Source: Dryas octopetala | Taxonomy: Eukaryota; Streptophyta; Magnoliopsida; Rosales; Rosaceae | DNA: 64,000 bases | Direction: 5' to 3' | NCBI GenBank assembly: GCA_963921425.1 | Contig: OY992834.1 | Coordinates: 20,597,923 to 20,661,922, forward strand | Part shown: one piece after another, positions 35,307 through 48,421 of the stretch | Position numbering within the stretch: the stretch's first letter is position 1 | How the letters are laid out: every line of letters begins with the position of its first letter | Notes under the pieces: model-generated | What the model was told of the DNA's origin: nothing | Databases searched by the model: none | Seen by the model: the letters and a program-made list of their open reading frames with translations, nothing else | Made by a program: the position numbers and the translations under genes

Positions 35307-37769
35307 TGTCGTGTAATTTTGGTGGTTATCAAATTGGAATTAATTTTTGAGAATTAAATTCATTGGAGTGAATTTTCTTTAATTTTTCTGGAGATCAATT
35401 TGTTGTTTTGAGGTTACAGGAAATTAGGATTAATTACTACGAGTTCATAGGAATTTTTGGGGAATTATATAGAGTCCCGAGCTATTTTTAGTGATTTTAT
35501 GAAGTTTGGAGAAAATAGAAAAATAGAAAAAGAAAATAACTAAATTGGTTTGCTGACTGGACTGACACGCAACGCGTTTGGTACCGCTCCCACTGATGCA
35601 GTGGGTGAGAGGTAGATGAGCTCACGTGAGCTTCTGTGAGCGCGTTTCACTAGATCGGATCACGCGTTTTAATCTGGAGCGTCGAAGCTCATTAAACCCG
35701 GACGATCTAGACTATCTGTTCCTTTAAATGTCGGACACTATTCATCCGGGTTAATTTGACCCGCGTGTTTTGTCAACCGGGTCAGCCCACCCGTTTCGTC
35801 TCTCATTGTGTGCGACCAGTGGGTTTTTCTCCAACCCAATTCGATTTTCAGCCTTCTTTTGAGCATTTCTAATGCAATTTGTGGCACATTGAAGATTTAC
35901 AACTTCTTCCAACCCTCTAATGCCTATAAATAGAGACCTTTGTCCCTCATTTTCTCTTGCACCACCAAGTGAAGTTAGAGTTGCTCACTCTTTGTTTATT
36001 TAGGAGTCTCTCTAAGAAGAGGCATACCAAAGGAGAATAAACTTCTCATAATTTAAAGTTTTGGGAGTGCAAGGAGGAGACCCTAGGAGTGGAGTCTAGC
36101 TTTGGAGGTCTACAACCGGGTAAGTATTTTAATATTTCTGTTTTATTTATTTATTTTTAGGCTTTAATTTTAGAATGCATGCTTAGATTAATTAAGTAGG
36201 ATTTATTTATTAATTAAGCATATCTAGCCTTATCTTTGGAGACTTATTTGTTTAATTAAAGGTGATTAGTATGCTAGGATAGCAAGTTTCTATTGCAGAA
36301 ATTATGTTGGATTAATCTAAATTATTTTGAGGAATTACTTTGAGTAAAAGCAAATAATCAATTGGTTTGACTTTAAAAAAAAAACTTGAAACTTGTGAAC
36401 CCTTAAGAAAATTCTAAAGAGTAGAATTTAGTCCACCTAGGACTAGAAACTAGCGACGTGTGACTAAAGGAAAAGTCATACCGTCTTCCCTTATTGTTAA
36501 TCATCTTTAACTTAGAGTTTGTTTTCTCTTGTCGATTGTGTTTCTATCGTATTACCTAGTTGCCGAGTTATTAAAAGGTTAAGGGTTGCCGTACGTATTG
36601 TCTAATTACGAAGAATTTGCCAAGATAGGACCGTGCGAAAACGTGGAAGTCTTGTGGAAGAGAATATTTGAAGAGCATTTGATTCTAGGTAGGGGGATTT
36701 ATCCTACATTCCTGACTATGGACTTTGTGTGTGTATGTGTAGTTTTTAAACTGTTATAACATGCTATTATTATTGTGTTTTGGTCTGAGAGTTTGGGTAG
36801 CGTAGTACGTGACCTTGGGTTCAAATCCCTAAACCTTCTAAAAGAATTGATATGTATATTATGGTGAGTCTAGCCAGGCTAACACATGGCTATGTGTGCT
36901 TGTGCGAAACGGGACCCATGATTGATCAGGTGGTAGTAAATACGGTTTCTCAATTGCGAGTTCTTATTTCTGTTTACTAGAACACACTAGCTATGGATGC
37001 TATTTTCTTTTATTATAGTTGGCTGTAGTTGTACCTAATGTATATATATTGACCATTTGAGTTATTATTATTTATGGGTTTTTATGCATATTTACCATAT
37101 ACTGCTGCAACTGAGTAATTAAATCGATTTTGTGGAAATGTTTTGGGATTTTGGAAATCAATCTTTCACAGGGAAATTTTTTAAAGGTTTTTCAAACCTA
37201 GCAGGGTCTCCTGAGGGACGCCTGAGGGAAGTTATAATCGTATGTGATGCTTACCTTTTACTTTCTTTGTTTTGTTTCCTTTTCCATTGCTTATGGAAAT
37301 TTGCCTCTTGAAAGAGATCTTGACTGAAAGGGTGCGTAGCTTGGATTCTCTTGTCGAGTGTCTCAAGGTCTCTATTGTCATGTCTTTTGTTATCTCAGTG
37401 GTTCTTACTTTCCCACGTGTGTTTTATGTTGAGAATCCCTTTTGAACAATAATAATTTGGTTTAATCATTTTGTAAACTTTTGTGGGTTTTACTTATTTT
37501 GGTAATTCCCTTCTGGGGTATTGATTTAATTATTCCACTTTAGCGAGTTGGTTAATCTATATTTTGATTACTATTATTTTTTATCTTATTATTTCCTTAA
37601 AGATCATGTTGTATAAAGAGTACTCTGATCTAACCCGATCCATTTAAATTAAAAAGGCTCAACCCTTCCTGAGAGTCTTGGGGGACTAACGCCGGTTTGT
37701 TTGGCATTAATCTCTCGGGATACTCAGAGAGGGTGCCTCTGTCGCATGCCCAGGGTTTGAGGTATGACA
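35307..37769 (+). mobile_element. Long LTR-like sequence, boundaries uncertain
   Basis: A promoter-like block cctataaatagag at about 35923 is followed by a TC-rich leader and an 'accgggtaagt' donor-like site. The right end, ggtatgaca at 37761-37769, resembles gypsy LTR 3' ends. The putative left end at 35307 (tgtcgtgtaatt) gives no matching target duplication, so the extent is a guess. No coding domains. Confidence 0.35.
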
Positions 37770-40700
37770 ATTGTCACTGCCGGACAGTAACAATAGGTGA
37801 TTCTTACTATTGAATAGTAGCAATAAATGTTACTATTTGATAGTAACAATTAAATTTACTATTAAAACGCAAAAGATTATGAATGTCTCATCTTGATTTT
37901 TTGTTGGTTATTATTTAACATATTTATGGAATGAAAAATACCTAAATTATGATTTTTTTTTTTTGGGTAGTTTGTGTACCAATTGGCACTGAAATGAAGA
38001 AAAAAAAAATTGAAGAAGGAAAAAAAGTGGCATTTTTAAAAAACATTGTAGTTCGCTATAGTAACATCGTTACTGCAGCACCGATTTTTTAAAAGTGGGC
38101 CACTACAGTGAAATACTGTAGCGGGTGGGCTGTATGAATAGTAGATTTTTAAAAAGTGGACTGCTACAGTATTTCATAGTGGGTGGGTTGTATGAACAGT
38201 AGCTTTTTAAAAATAGACTTTAAAAAAAAACCCTAAAAAATTGTAAATGATTTTAAAGTTCATTTTACAGCCTTTAATGATAAATAAATCCACATAAAAT
38301 ATTGCAATGACAAATAGGTCCAATTTTTGACAAATAAGCCCACTTAATAACTTTTTCTGTGTTTTTTGTGCCGAGCACTTGGCATATGTTTTTTTTAGAT
38401 TAGGCAAATTGCTGCTGTCAAACAGTGACAATTATTAACACGGGTGAATTAGTAACAGTTATTTTTACATTATAATACAAGTGGATGTGACTCCACAAGC
38501 TTGAATTGTGTGTTTTATACTGCTTTCATTAGTTTTTGACATGTTTATATAAGAAAAGATATAGGTATATCTATAAGTATTATTTTTATGCTACTCAAAT
38601 AGCTACTGTTGCACAGTGGCAATTGCCGAGCACTCTATGAAAGGTGTCGAGCACTCGGTAGATTTTATGTCGTGCACATTTCATTGAAGTGGATTGGGCT
38701 GGGAGCGCACTATAGTGCGTGGGTGTAAATGTGTAATAACCTAGATTTTTGTAAAATAAAAATTGTTCAATTAATTATATCAATTACAATTATCGTTATG
38801 TTTATATTTATATTATGTATACATATTTAGTTAAAAAAAAAAAATGAATGAAGTGGCTGGACGTGATAGGTTTAGAATCTAGCTTTCCTTCATTAGGAGG
38901 AAAGCTTGTAATTGGTGTTGAAGGGTGGCTGGGCGGTGCAGAAAGTGAGTGTGTGTGATATTATAAGGCTGGGATTTTTAAACAAAAGTTAGAGCAGCTC
39001 AACTTAGACTAAACCGAAAACATAGAGAAAAAGAAGAGAGAGAGAGAGAGAGAAGGTAAATTAAGATGGATTTTCCATTAACCCTCTGTTTTCTTTAGAA
39101 TTTAATTTGAGGTTGATTAATTTTCTGGTTTTGGTGAGGTTCACATGGAGGTTAGAGAAGTTTATAGGATCACAAACACATAGGAATTGAAGGAGAAATG
39201 AAGGAGGTTTCGTGTTGGGGTATAGTGATCAATTTTCAGATTTTGGGTTTATGAATTTTAATTTATTGGGTTGTGTTTTCTTTGATTTTAATTGACAAAT
39301 AAGTTATATTTTATCATTTCTTAGTCATTGGAACTTATTGGGGTGTTAGAATCGAAGGAAATTGAAGTTGGTTTGAAATTGAAAAATCTGAAATCTTTCT
39401 GGAAAAATAGTTACAATAATAGTACGAAGTTTATTTCTATTTATCATATTTTTTCCTCCGTCACATTTTGATTATAGTAGTTAATTTTATAATTAGAGGG
39501 TGATTCACACCTTAATATGAGATTTACTCTTAATCCTAGATTGGGGTGTGACAATGGACTGAGTTATCAACCTTATTTTTCAACTGGACTTAAAAAAAAA
39601 AAAAAAACCCCTTTAAAAAATTAGTAGGTCATTTGTAAAACCAATTATTTTCGAAATAATGGAGACAATTTCTTTTTGTGAACACAATATAAAAAATTTA
39701 ATAAATTGATAGTAGTGTCAATTCTACCAACATAATTTAAAATTTTACAATCGAAAGTTTTCATATCCGATAGTAAATTAATTGACTGTAATTATTTTGA
39801 TGCATGGATCAAACCTTCATATGCCAATGGTTAATTATTTGAATTTTGTATGGTGTTTTTTTTTTTTTTTGAAAGGTCTTGTGATGAATATCTGGAAGGG
39901 AATTATCAATTACACAATCACTGCAGAGGGTTTTGATTAATTCTACACTAGCTACAAACTCAATCATAAGATTAACTTAAACTTCGACCCTTGGAGCCAG
40001 GCAGCAAGGGAGTTAAAATCCATTGTGAATCCCCTAGGGCTGGCATGGATTGCCTGCCTTTGATCGGCCCAATGGATTAGTTTGGTACGCGAAAGCTGAC
40101 CCAGGATACCCTCGGTTACCAAAAAATACAAACTTAAAACAATGATGACTATTTGTCAACAATGCAATATGAATTATTTAACGGTTTTCAACTAAAAAGC
40201 CCATAATCTATACTTTACCCCTTCAAAAATCACCATACGGTGGATTTTCACGCTTAAAAACAAAAAAATGTGTCAAGCGCTCAATACTGCACTACAGTAG
40301 CACTTATTTGCAGTGCAGTTACACTTACACAATTTTTAAAAAAAAATCAAAATTCTAAATCTTAACTTTATAAATCTCCTAAAACATAGTAACATACTAA
40401 ATCATGCCTAAATACACTCAAATAAGACCCAACAAAAAAATGATAAAAAAACATGTAAAAAATAGGGAAAAAAAAAATTTGCACTGCAGTACCGAGAGCT
40501 TAACACTGTTTTGTTAAAACACATACGCGCGTTTGTCAACGTAGTTTTAGAGCTTTTGAATTAAAAAAAAAATATATATGCTAACTTTTATATCTTCCTA
40601 AAAGTTTTTACAATGGTTTACTAATTATTAACATGCCACATTAATTAAATGAAAGAATCGCTTTAGCAACATAATGATCCAACAAACCGGCACCCACCAA

Positions 40701-42037
40701 GAAACAACAGGAAACAACCGAACCGTTGGATTTGCCATCGACGGAGGCGGTTCTCTACCGAACTGACCCATGTCGGTGGAGGTTTGGAAATCCCAAACCT
40801 TCGGCACACCAATACCGAGCGACATGCTTCATCTTCTTCTTCTTCAGCTGATGCTTCTTCTTCTTCTTCTCCTGTTGCTGGCTGCTACTGCTTATTCTTC
40901 TCCTGCTACTACTGCTTCTTGCTCTTGTATTCTTCTTCATATCTTCTTCTATACTTCTTCTTCCGCGAAGGTGGATGACTGGACAGTAAGCTCGGGCTTG
41001 GCAGCGGCGAAGCTCCGGGGAGTGGTTGCGACAGTGACTGGGTGAGTCGCATCATCTTCTTCTCGATCTGTCTATGTATGCATCTCTCTCTTCTCTCTCA
41101 AACCTCTATTCTGACTCTGACCGCCTCCAAAGTTTATTGACCGCCTTCGACACAGTCGAAAACAGACCACCGTTGGATCAAATGCGATTGGCAGGTTGGT
41201 ATTCCGCCTGGCCTCGGTCGGTTGACGGTTGAGAGCTCTCGGTTCGGTAACCGATCGAATGCCACCCCTTATTAATCGTCATTTCGTTTAACATGATATT
41301 CTACTATATTTTATTACATTCGTTTAGCTAGCCACTTTCATGAAATACAGTTGCAGTATGACATTAGTGTTAGGCGACCAGGTCTACAATTGTTGTGAAC
41401 ATCAAGTTCATTCAATATAAGAAATAGATTTATGTTTGAGGGTTCAAGTAAGATTCTCAAATACAATCAGGACTTAAATTTAAAAAAAAAAAATCTAAAA
41501 TAAGCTTTAAAATTGTATTTCACATAAAATTACCCCAAAGTTTGATATGAAGCTCCAACTTATTAGGCTGCATGCCAACAAAGATTCTAAATTCTTCAAA
41601 TGAGTGAGTACAACTACTGTCAATCAAAAATAGAAAAACAAAGAGAAGAACTATTTAGAAAGTAACATAGAGAATAAATTTAGCAAAGATATAGAAAGTA
41701 GAAAATTAGCAAAGTACAAAGGGAAAAGTAAGGACAACAATGTGCAAAGGAAAACAAATGACAACGTGAAAACACAGATTGTAGAAACATACAGCAACTT
41801 GTAGTTGGTAGATAAAGGTGTTGGTCAAAGTTAATTTATTTGATTTTTGTTTTATTTTTTTAGGACAGGTTGCTGACAGTGGTACAATTGTACCACAAAG
41901 GCTTCAAGTTTGGCTTAAAATCTATATAAATAAAGTGAGAAGGGGGAGTAGAATGGTTAAATTTGTGAATTTCAAAAATACCCTTGATTTAATAAAAAAT
42001 AAAAATAAAAAACAAAACGCGTTCTATTTGTTGCAAG
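37770..42037. other. Repeat-derived intergenic DNA
   Basis: 38732-39553 starts TGTAATAACC and ends GGGGTGTGACA, like a small solo LTR, but the flanks do not match well. 39230-39410 resembles the inside of the TIR element at 29354. 40830-40960 is (CTT/TTC)-rich and generates false poly-Ser and poly-Leu frames. 41190-41270 ends in cggttcggtaaccgatcg-type motifs like those of the 21614 hAT element. No gene supported. Confidence 0.45.
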
Positions 42038-43645
42038 CAAGGAGTGAAATTTCGAAAATTTCGGCGAAATTTTCGTTTTTTAGGGATCCCGAAATTTTAT
42101 CACACTACCTTTAATTTTCGGTAATTTTTCGGCGAAATTTCAAAAATTTCGCCGAAATTTCGCTTAAATTTCGGCCAAAATTTCGAAGCTGCCACAAATG
42201 TATTTTTGTAAATTTTCGGCGAAATTTCACCTAAATTTCGGCGAAATTTGGCGAAATTTCACCCAAATTTCGGCGCAATTTGGCGAAATTTCGAATCCAT
42301 GATAAAATCATAAAACACAGACAAAAAGAGAAGGTGACCGACCTTGGAGGTGCCCCGGAAGTGAGTCCAAGAGCCCCAAGCAGAGGGATAGGCTTCGCCG
42401 ATGTTGTATGGAAGATTTTTGGGTCCAGTCCCAGATCCACCCACAACTCCTTTCAAGTATCTGAGCATCGCTATGTAGGGTCCAAGAGTATCCATCAGTT
42501 AGATCCTATGCTATACCATGCTATCACACTCTTTTCCTCTGATTCGCCGGTCCTCTTCCTGTGTCTTCCAGACTTCCAGTCCTCCTCCTCCTCTTGTCTT
42601 GTTTAAGACTTTAAGTTGCTTTTTTTATTTTTCATTTTTTTTCCAAATCCCGATCGGAATGGATTGGATTGTGTCTTGGACTTGGGCTTCCTTGATCCGG
42701 AACCAATATAGTTTAGTTATGGACTTATGGATTGTAGACTGACTTTTACTGTAGAATGCAACTTTAAAATTTTAAATCATGTTATAACTAACAGCACTTT
42801 GTAGCCATTATTATTAGATTAATTAATTAATTATTAGATTAGTTAGCCTAGTTTGCTGCTTTGCCAAATTTGATTTGGCATATAATATTAATTACTGCTA
42901 CGGCATTTTTAACATTTCCCAACCCTCCCCAACATTACTGCTACGACAATTTCTTTTTTTTTTTTTTTTTTTTTTATAAAAACTATAATATGGGTTTAGT
43001 AATTTGATATAAGTTTATAAACTAAATAACACTATGGAGTATTTAAGTTTATAATTTTATATAAGTTTGTAAGTATATAAGTTTAATATAATTTAGGGTT
43101 TAGGGAGTGGTTTATTGTTGATGGTTTATGGTTTAGAAGGTAGGGTTAAGTAAATTTAATAATATACGGTATAGGGTATATAGAGAGAATAGCCTTATAG
43201 GGTATATAGAGGGTATAGCCTTACATGGTATAGGGTATATGGAGGGTTATAGCCTTACATGATATATGGTATATAGAGGGTATATAGTTTAGGGTTTAGG
43301 GTATGAGGTGTTATTTATATAATTATTAATCAGTGACTCATTTTTCTAATAGTATTTGCATCCAGCGCGTATTATATTTACCTTATATCACATGAAACTT
43401 ACTATATAATTTGGTTTCTTCAATATTTTTTATCTATGTAGTAAATAATATGTTAAATAAACATATGGTCAAGTTTCATTCAAAATTTCCGTATTTTGAT
43501 AGTAATTTCCGTCGTTTTTGTCTAATTTTATCGAAATCGAAATTTTAATCGAAATTTCCTCGAAAATTTCCGTCGAAATTTCCATCGAAAATTTCCGTCG
43601 AAATTTCCATCGAAAATTTCCTCGAAATCGAAATTACACTCCTTG
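42038..43645. mobile_element. hAT-like element 1 (GAAATTTCG family), 1.6 kb
   Basis: The ends are caaggagtg(a/t)aatttcg, with a perfect 8-bp duplication gttgcaag (42030-42037 and 43646-43653). Both subterminal regions are packed with gaaatttcg motifs in direct and inverted order. It carries SCY1-like exon 1 (42343-42468), and near 43140-43310 a degenerate 30-35-bp repeat (gggtatatagagg). No transposase. Related to 47230-48314 in reverse orientation. Confidence 0.88.
42343..42468 (-). pseudogene. Captured exon 1 of a SCY1-like pseudokinase gene
   Basis: The minus strand encodes 42 codons from an ATG at 42468: 'MLRYLKGVVGGSGTGPKNL', then 'PYNIGEAYPSAWGSWTHF' and 'RGTSK'. An exact donor (AAG/GTCGGT) follows at 42342. 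This is the conserved start of plant SCY1-like proteins as I recall them, which act in vesicle traffic. The presence of the donor and some upstream leader shows genomic capture, not retrocopying. Only exon 1 is present, so it cannot make the protein. Confidence 0.65.
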
Positions 43646-43653
43646 GTTGCAAG

Positions 43654-45694
43654 TGTTTCTTCTTGCTGGTGACAATCGTTTACATGTTTTGATTACCTTT
43701 TTTTTTTTTTAATTTTATGTAGGAGATTTGATTTTGGGTAGAATCAAATTTTTGGGGTGTTTGCGTCACAGGTGAGAAATGTGTTATTTCTTTTGGCATT
43801 AAGGAACTGAAAAATCATTTGTATTGTTTATCTTTTTTAATTTTCTTTTGTCAATTTTATTGTCTTCATTTTTTACTGCCAGATTTCACATCTTAATTGT
43901 TCTCAACGGTATAAAAAGAACGTGGGTTCAGCCACAGTCCATAACTACTCTAAGGTTATTCTTTCATTTTGCAGTTTTTGTTTAACTATGTTTAAGTAAC
44001 CCTCACATGTAAATGATGAACTTTTACCATAACAATAAATGGCAAGATAACCGTTCTTCTACCTGGAGGAACCTTAGCTTAAGTCTTGCAGATAAGGTGC
44101 TCTATATTTGGTGTAAGAAAGCCAAGCAACCAACCAACAACACATGACTCTGTTTTCTCTTACTCACATTTTCAGGTTTTCAAATTTTCTTCATTCTTTA
44201 GCATAAACGAATAAACTTTGTCATATGATAGCTCCAAGCCATATCAGGCATTCTTTCGGTAGATGCATTAATTCTTTTCCAAGGACCAATAAACTGAGGA
44301 ACAAATCCTTTTTCAGACTACTGCATGTTTTACAGTTTTCTGAGGATAAAGGCATCAAACTTTGGGTGGACATAATGAGGGAGAAATAAATCATATTTGT
44401 TATAACAGTTTATTTGAATAAAAAACCAGAACTCTGTTACATGATTACTTTATGAAACCATTACTCTGTATTGATACTGTTTACTTTTTGTTGCTTTTGG
44501 ATTCAATGCTAGAAAGTTGGTAAGTCCACTATTGAGCAGTGCAAATTGTAAAAGGCTTTTCTTTCAGAAACAAGGTCAAGTCTGTTGTTCATTGAGGCTG
44601 CAAATGATTTGGTTCCGTTCATGGAATCCTAGCTTAAGAAGAACCAAACCACAATGAAGAGAAAGAAGTTTTTTTTTTTTTTTTTTTTAAGCAATGGCTT
44701 CGAGAGCAATTGTCCCCAACAAGCCAGAGGTATTCTCTTATGATAATTGATGGTTATTCTGATACTTAATTTAGTAATCGTTGTATTTCATTTTCAGGCA
44801 CCTTGGGTTCAAAGATTTTGTTTGGGGAAAAACGGTAAAACAAAGAACAAAGAAGACACAGTTATAGCCACTAGTTGTCTTCAATTTTCTTCGTCCCTCC
44901 CATTTCTACCCAACTTCAACTTCTTCCTCTCTCATCTCAGAAATTTGTTACCATTTAAGAGTAGTGTCAGATGATTACCAACCTTTGTGAAGCTATTTTA
45001 TTGGGTTTTTGTGATTTGGATTATGGTTTTTCTAGGTAATGGTTTATGTTTAATCAACTTTTGATTAATTCACTTAGTTGTTTTGGGCAATTTTGGGGCT
45101 TTATTATTCTGCTTTGAATTTTTTTTAATTATGAATTTGTTTTATCTGGATTTTGGCTTTTATTTCAGGTTTTATTGTTTCTTGGAAAATTCGTTTATCT
45201 GGACCAACAACTTCACCGGCAATGGGAAAATGTGAATATTTGGGATAAATGGTTGCAATCTGTGTGCCTTCTTAGACAATATTATTGTTGAATTTTTAGT
45301 TCTCTTTTTCTACAGGGTCTCTCTACCAGGGGAAGGAGGGGGGAAACTGCGTGTTGAAAATTTGTAAAGGAGTTGTGAGACGACCTCGAGAGCAATTTCA
45401 TATATTATGTCGTGCGAGGTGGCTGTAGGATGTATAGGATTCCATTTATTATGTTAACTCGATTTAAAGTATTACTTTTACGTTCAAATTTATTAGGTAT
45501 GTTTTTCATTAAAAAAATTCTTTATTCACATTGACATTGTTAGTTTGTTTCTTTTCCTTGGTAGTGTATGTATTTTTATTCAAAATAAAAGTTTATATTA
45601 CAAAAAAGATTGTGTTGCATGTATGTTCATATGAGCAATAGAAAAGAAAATGACCAATGAATATGTAGTTTATAACTGAAAACAATTTACTATA
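43654..45694. other. Intergenic DNA; possible cyclin-B-like start
   Basis: At 44695-44730 the plus strand reads 'MASRAIVPNKPE' followed by a donor-like gag/gtattc, resembling the N-terminus of plant B1 cyclins. No cyclin box was found downstream, so at most a broken first exon. The rest holds A/T-rich non-coding DNA. Confidence 0.25.
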
Positions 45695-46089
45695 GGGATT
45701 AATGTCATTTTGCTCCTCAGGCTATTACACATGTATCAGTTTGCTCCCCAGACTTCTAATTTGGAAAATTAAGGACCCTGACTTTTTCAATTTTGTCAAT
45801 TAAGGTTATTCCGTCAATTTATACATTTTTCATCTAAAATGTCGAGATGATCAACCAGAATTTAGCGAGAAATAAAAGATGAAAAATGATGCATGAGGAA
45901 AAAATGATAAAATATAAATGGAAGGGACCATTTTGCCCTCAAAGATTTGGATAAAAAATGTGTAAATTGACGGAAGAACCTCAATTGGCAAAATTGAAAA
46001 AGTCAGAGTCCTTAATTTTTCAAATTAGAAGTCTGGGGAGCAAACTGATACAAGTGTAATAGTCTGGGGAGCAAAATGGTATTAATCCC
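45695..46089. mobile_element. Mutator-like foldback MITE, 395 bp
   Basis: The ends are gggattaatgtcattttgct and a near complement, pairing over about 150 bases. The flanks are tttactata and tttattata, a 9-bp duplication with one mismatch. No coding content. Confidence 0.85.
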
Positions 46090-46097
46090 TTTATTAT

Positions 46098-47221
46098 AAA
46101 ACCACAATCAACATTTACGTAATGGAAAAAATAGAGTTCTATAAAATTGGATTACCGAATACGTATTTGTCAATTGTTAGAGATACTTATACAAATGAAT
46201 TTAATATATGTCCAATAAAAAGAGCAATATGCCAACCGTATTGAGCACACTATTCATATTAAAATATGAACGCTTGCGCAATAAAAAGAGCCTATTCGCA
46301 TTCGCGTTAACACAGACTTTTTATGAAACAGATAACATTAACAAGAAGCCATAAAGAAACAGTCGAACAATGTCTTCTATTAAGAAGCCATAAAGAAGAA
46401 GTTGAACAATATCTTCTATTAGTTTAGACTAACGTGGTGTCCAGAGACATCAAAATATGGCAAGAAAATTACGTATACATAAAGAAGCGTTACATTTATG
46501 GACGAAAAAAAGAGCCTATTCGCACTCGCGTTAGCAAGTACGGAGAGGCTAGTATAACTAAAGGTAAAAGAAACTGGTAGGAAAAAAAGCAAAAACTATC
46601 GATACAAATTCCCAAATTAACTATTGACAAATACCAATTAAGCCATTTGATGCAAAATATGTTAGACAATGGTAGTGCAACATAAAATCATTTAAACAAA
46701 TGAATTGCATATAATTTCCTATTTTTTAACCAATTGGTGCCAAATTACCTATTTGGAAATATGTTTATTGGAACTTGTGAATCAATCAACCTCTTATACA
46801 TATATTGGTGACATAAAATAAAACTATCAGAAAAACCACAACCAATATGCTTGAATCGGAAGCAAAACCCCAATTTCAAAATTCAAATGCAAATAAATAG
46901 TTTGCCACCCTTAATTGCGACAACTATAATTTACTGATTTCTTTTTATGTGCTTTTTCGCATTTTTAACACAAACCATAATTCACTAGTTTGTAGCCTTG
47001 TAGGTGATTTTTTTTTGTTTTTTGTAAGTAATTGTGCTGTAGCCTGTAGTTAACACAATAATTAAAAAGCACAAAAAAGAAAACCAGCCCATATATTACT
47101 TTTTACTCAATTCAGACTCTTTTCCAAAGGTAGCTTCATATGTAAGATCTCCCTTTTTTTTTTTTTTCTTCTGTATTTGATATTTTTCTATTTTTGCTTT
47201 TTCTGCCACATTATGGGGTGC
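46098..47221. other. Intergenic DNA with short repeats
   Basis: A unit of about 45 bp (aagaagccataaagaa) is tandemly doubled at 46340-46425, and agagcctattcgca occurs twice (46287, 46512). No gene seen. Confidence 0.5.
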
Positions 47222-47229
47222 CTTATAAC

Positions 47230-48314
47230 CAAGGAATAAAATTTCGGGTTTCGAGGAAATTTTGATGGAAATTTCGACGAAAATTTCAAAGATTTTTAAA
47301 TTTTGACAAAAATTAGACGGAAATGACGGAAATTGCTATCAAAATACGGAAATTTTGAATGAAACTTTACCATATGTTTATTTATCATATTATCTACTAA
47401 ATTGATAAAAAATATTGAAGAAACCAAATTATATAGTAGGTTTCATGTGATATAAGATAAATATAATGCACGCTGAAGACAAATACTGTTAAATAAAATT
47501 AGTATAATGAATAAATGAAATTAGTATATTATCTATACTCTATAATATGTACACTAAACCCTATATATTTTTTAATCTATATTCTATATTGTTTAGGATA
47601 TGGTATATGATATTAGGGTTTAGGCCCTTTAGGGTATCTTAAATTATTTTTTATATAGAAATATATTAGAGTTTACTAGTTTAGGATTTAAAAACAACTA
47701 AACGAAACCCCAAACCATTTTTTTCTTTACAATTACCCAAAGGCCCCAAACCCCAATCAACCCTAAACCTTTTAATTTTTTTCTCTTTTTTATTTTTTAT
47801 TTTTCCTTTTTTTTCTTTTTATTTTTCTTTTTTTTCTTATTTTTCTTTCCTTCCTTTTCTTTTTTTTTTCTTTTTTTTCTTTCCTTCCTTTTCTTTTTTT
47901 CTTTTCTTTTCCTTTCCTTCCTTTCCCTTTCCTTTCTTTTCCCCCGAGGCTCCAGCAACTCCCCTGTTTTTTCTTCTTAAGTTCTTCTTCATCCTTTCTC
48001 TCTGCATCTCCTCCTGCCGTCGCCCCGTACCTCTCTCTCCCTCGATCTCCCCCTGCCGCCTTGCCGCCTTGCCGCCACCCCCTCTTTTTCCCTCGATCTC
48101 CCCCCTGCCGCCCCTGCCACTTCTCCATTTTTCTCCAAAAACCCAGCCTTCCAAAACCCAAAACCAGATCTCACGGTCGAAAATTTCGGCAAAATTTCGA
48201 GGATTTCGGCGAAATTTCGATAATTTCAACGAAATTATCCCGAAAATTTAACAAATTTGGGTTTGGATTTCGACACCCCAAAAATTGAAATTTTCGGTAA
48301 AATTTAACACCTTG
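47230..48314. mobile_element. hAT-like element 2 (GAAATTTCG family), 1.09 kb
   Basis: The termini are caagg..., flanked by a perfect 8-bp duplication cttataac (47222-47229 and 48315-48322). The left 300 bp is the reverse complement of the right part of element 1 (for example the stretch with 'tatgtttattta' and 'gtttcatgtgatataag'). The interior differs: a T/C-rich block, 47770-48110, replaces the captured exon. No transposase. Confidence 0.88.
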
Positions 48315-48421
48315 CTTATAACTTCCATATTTTTTTTTCCTCGTTTTATTGAGGTATGTGGTCTTAATGATCAAATGGCAATAGAAAAACATGTATTTAG
48401 GATTTTCTGAATTTTTGGAAA

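Noticed and set aside
40770..41045. Frame with a Leu-run resembling a signal peptide
   Set aside because: Produced by a (CTT)n-like tract; the alternative frame gives poly-Ser and there is no continuation.
43140..43310. Interstitial telomere-like repeats (tttagggtttaggg)
   Set aside because: Only two adjacent units in a degenerate gggtatatagagg repeat; too short to be telomeric.
47790..48229. Lys/Glu- and Arg-rich minus-strand frames of about 125 codons
   Set aside because: Translation of a T/C homopolymer-like block inside hAT element 2.
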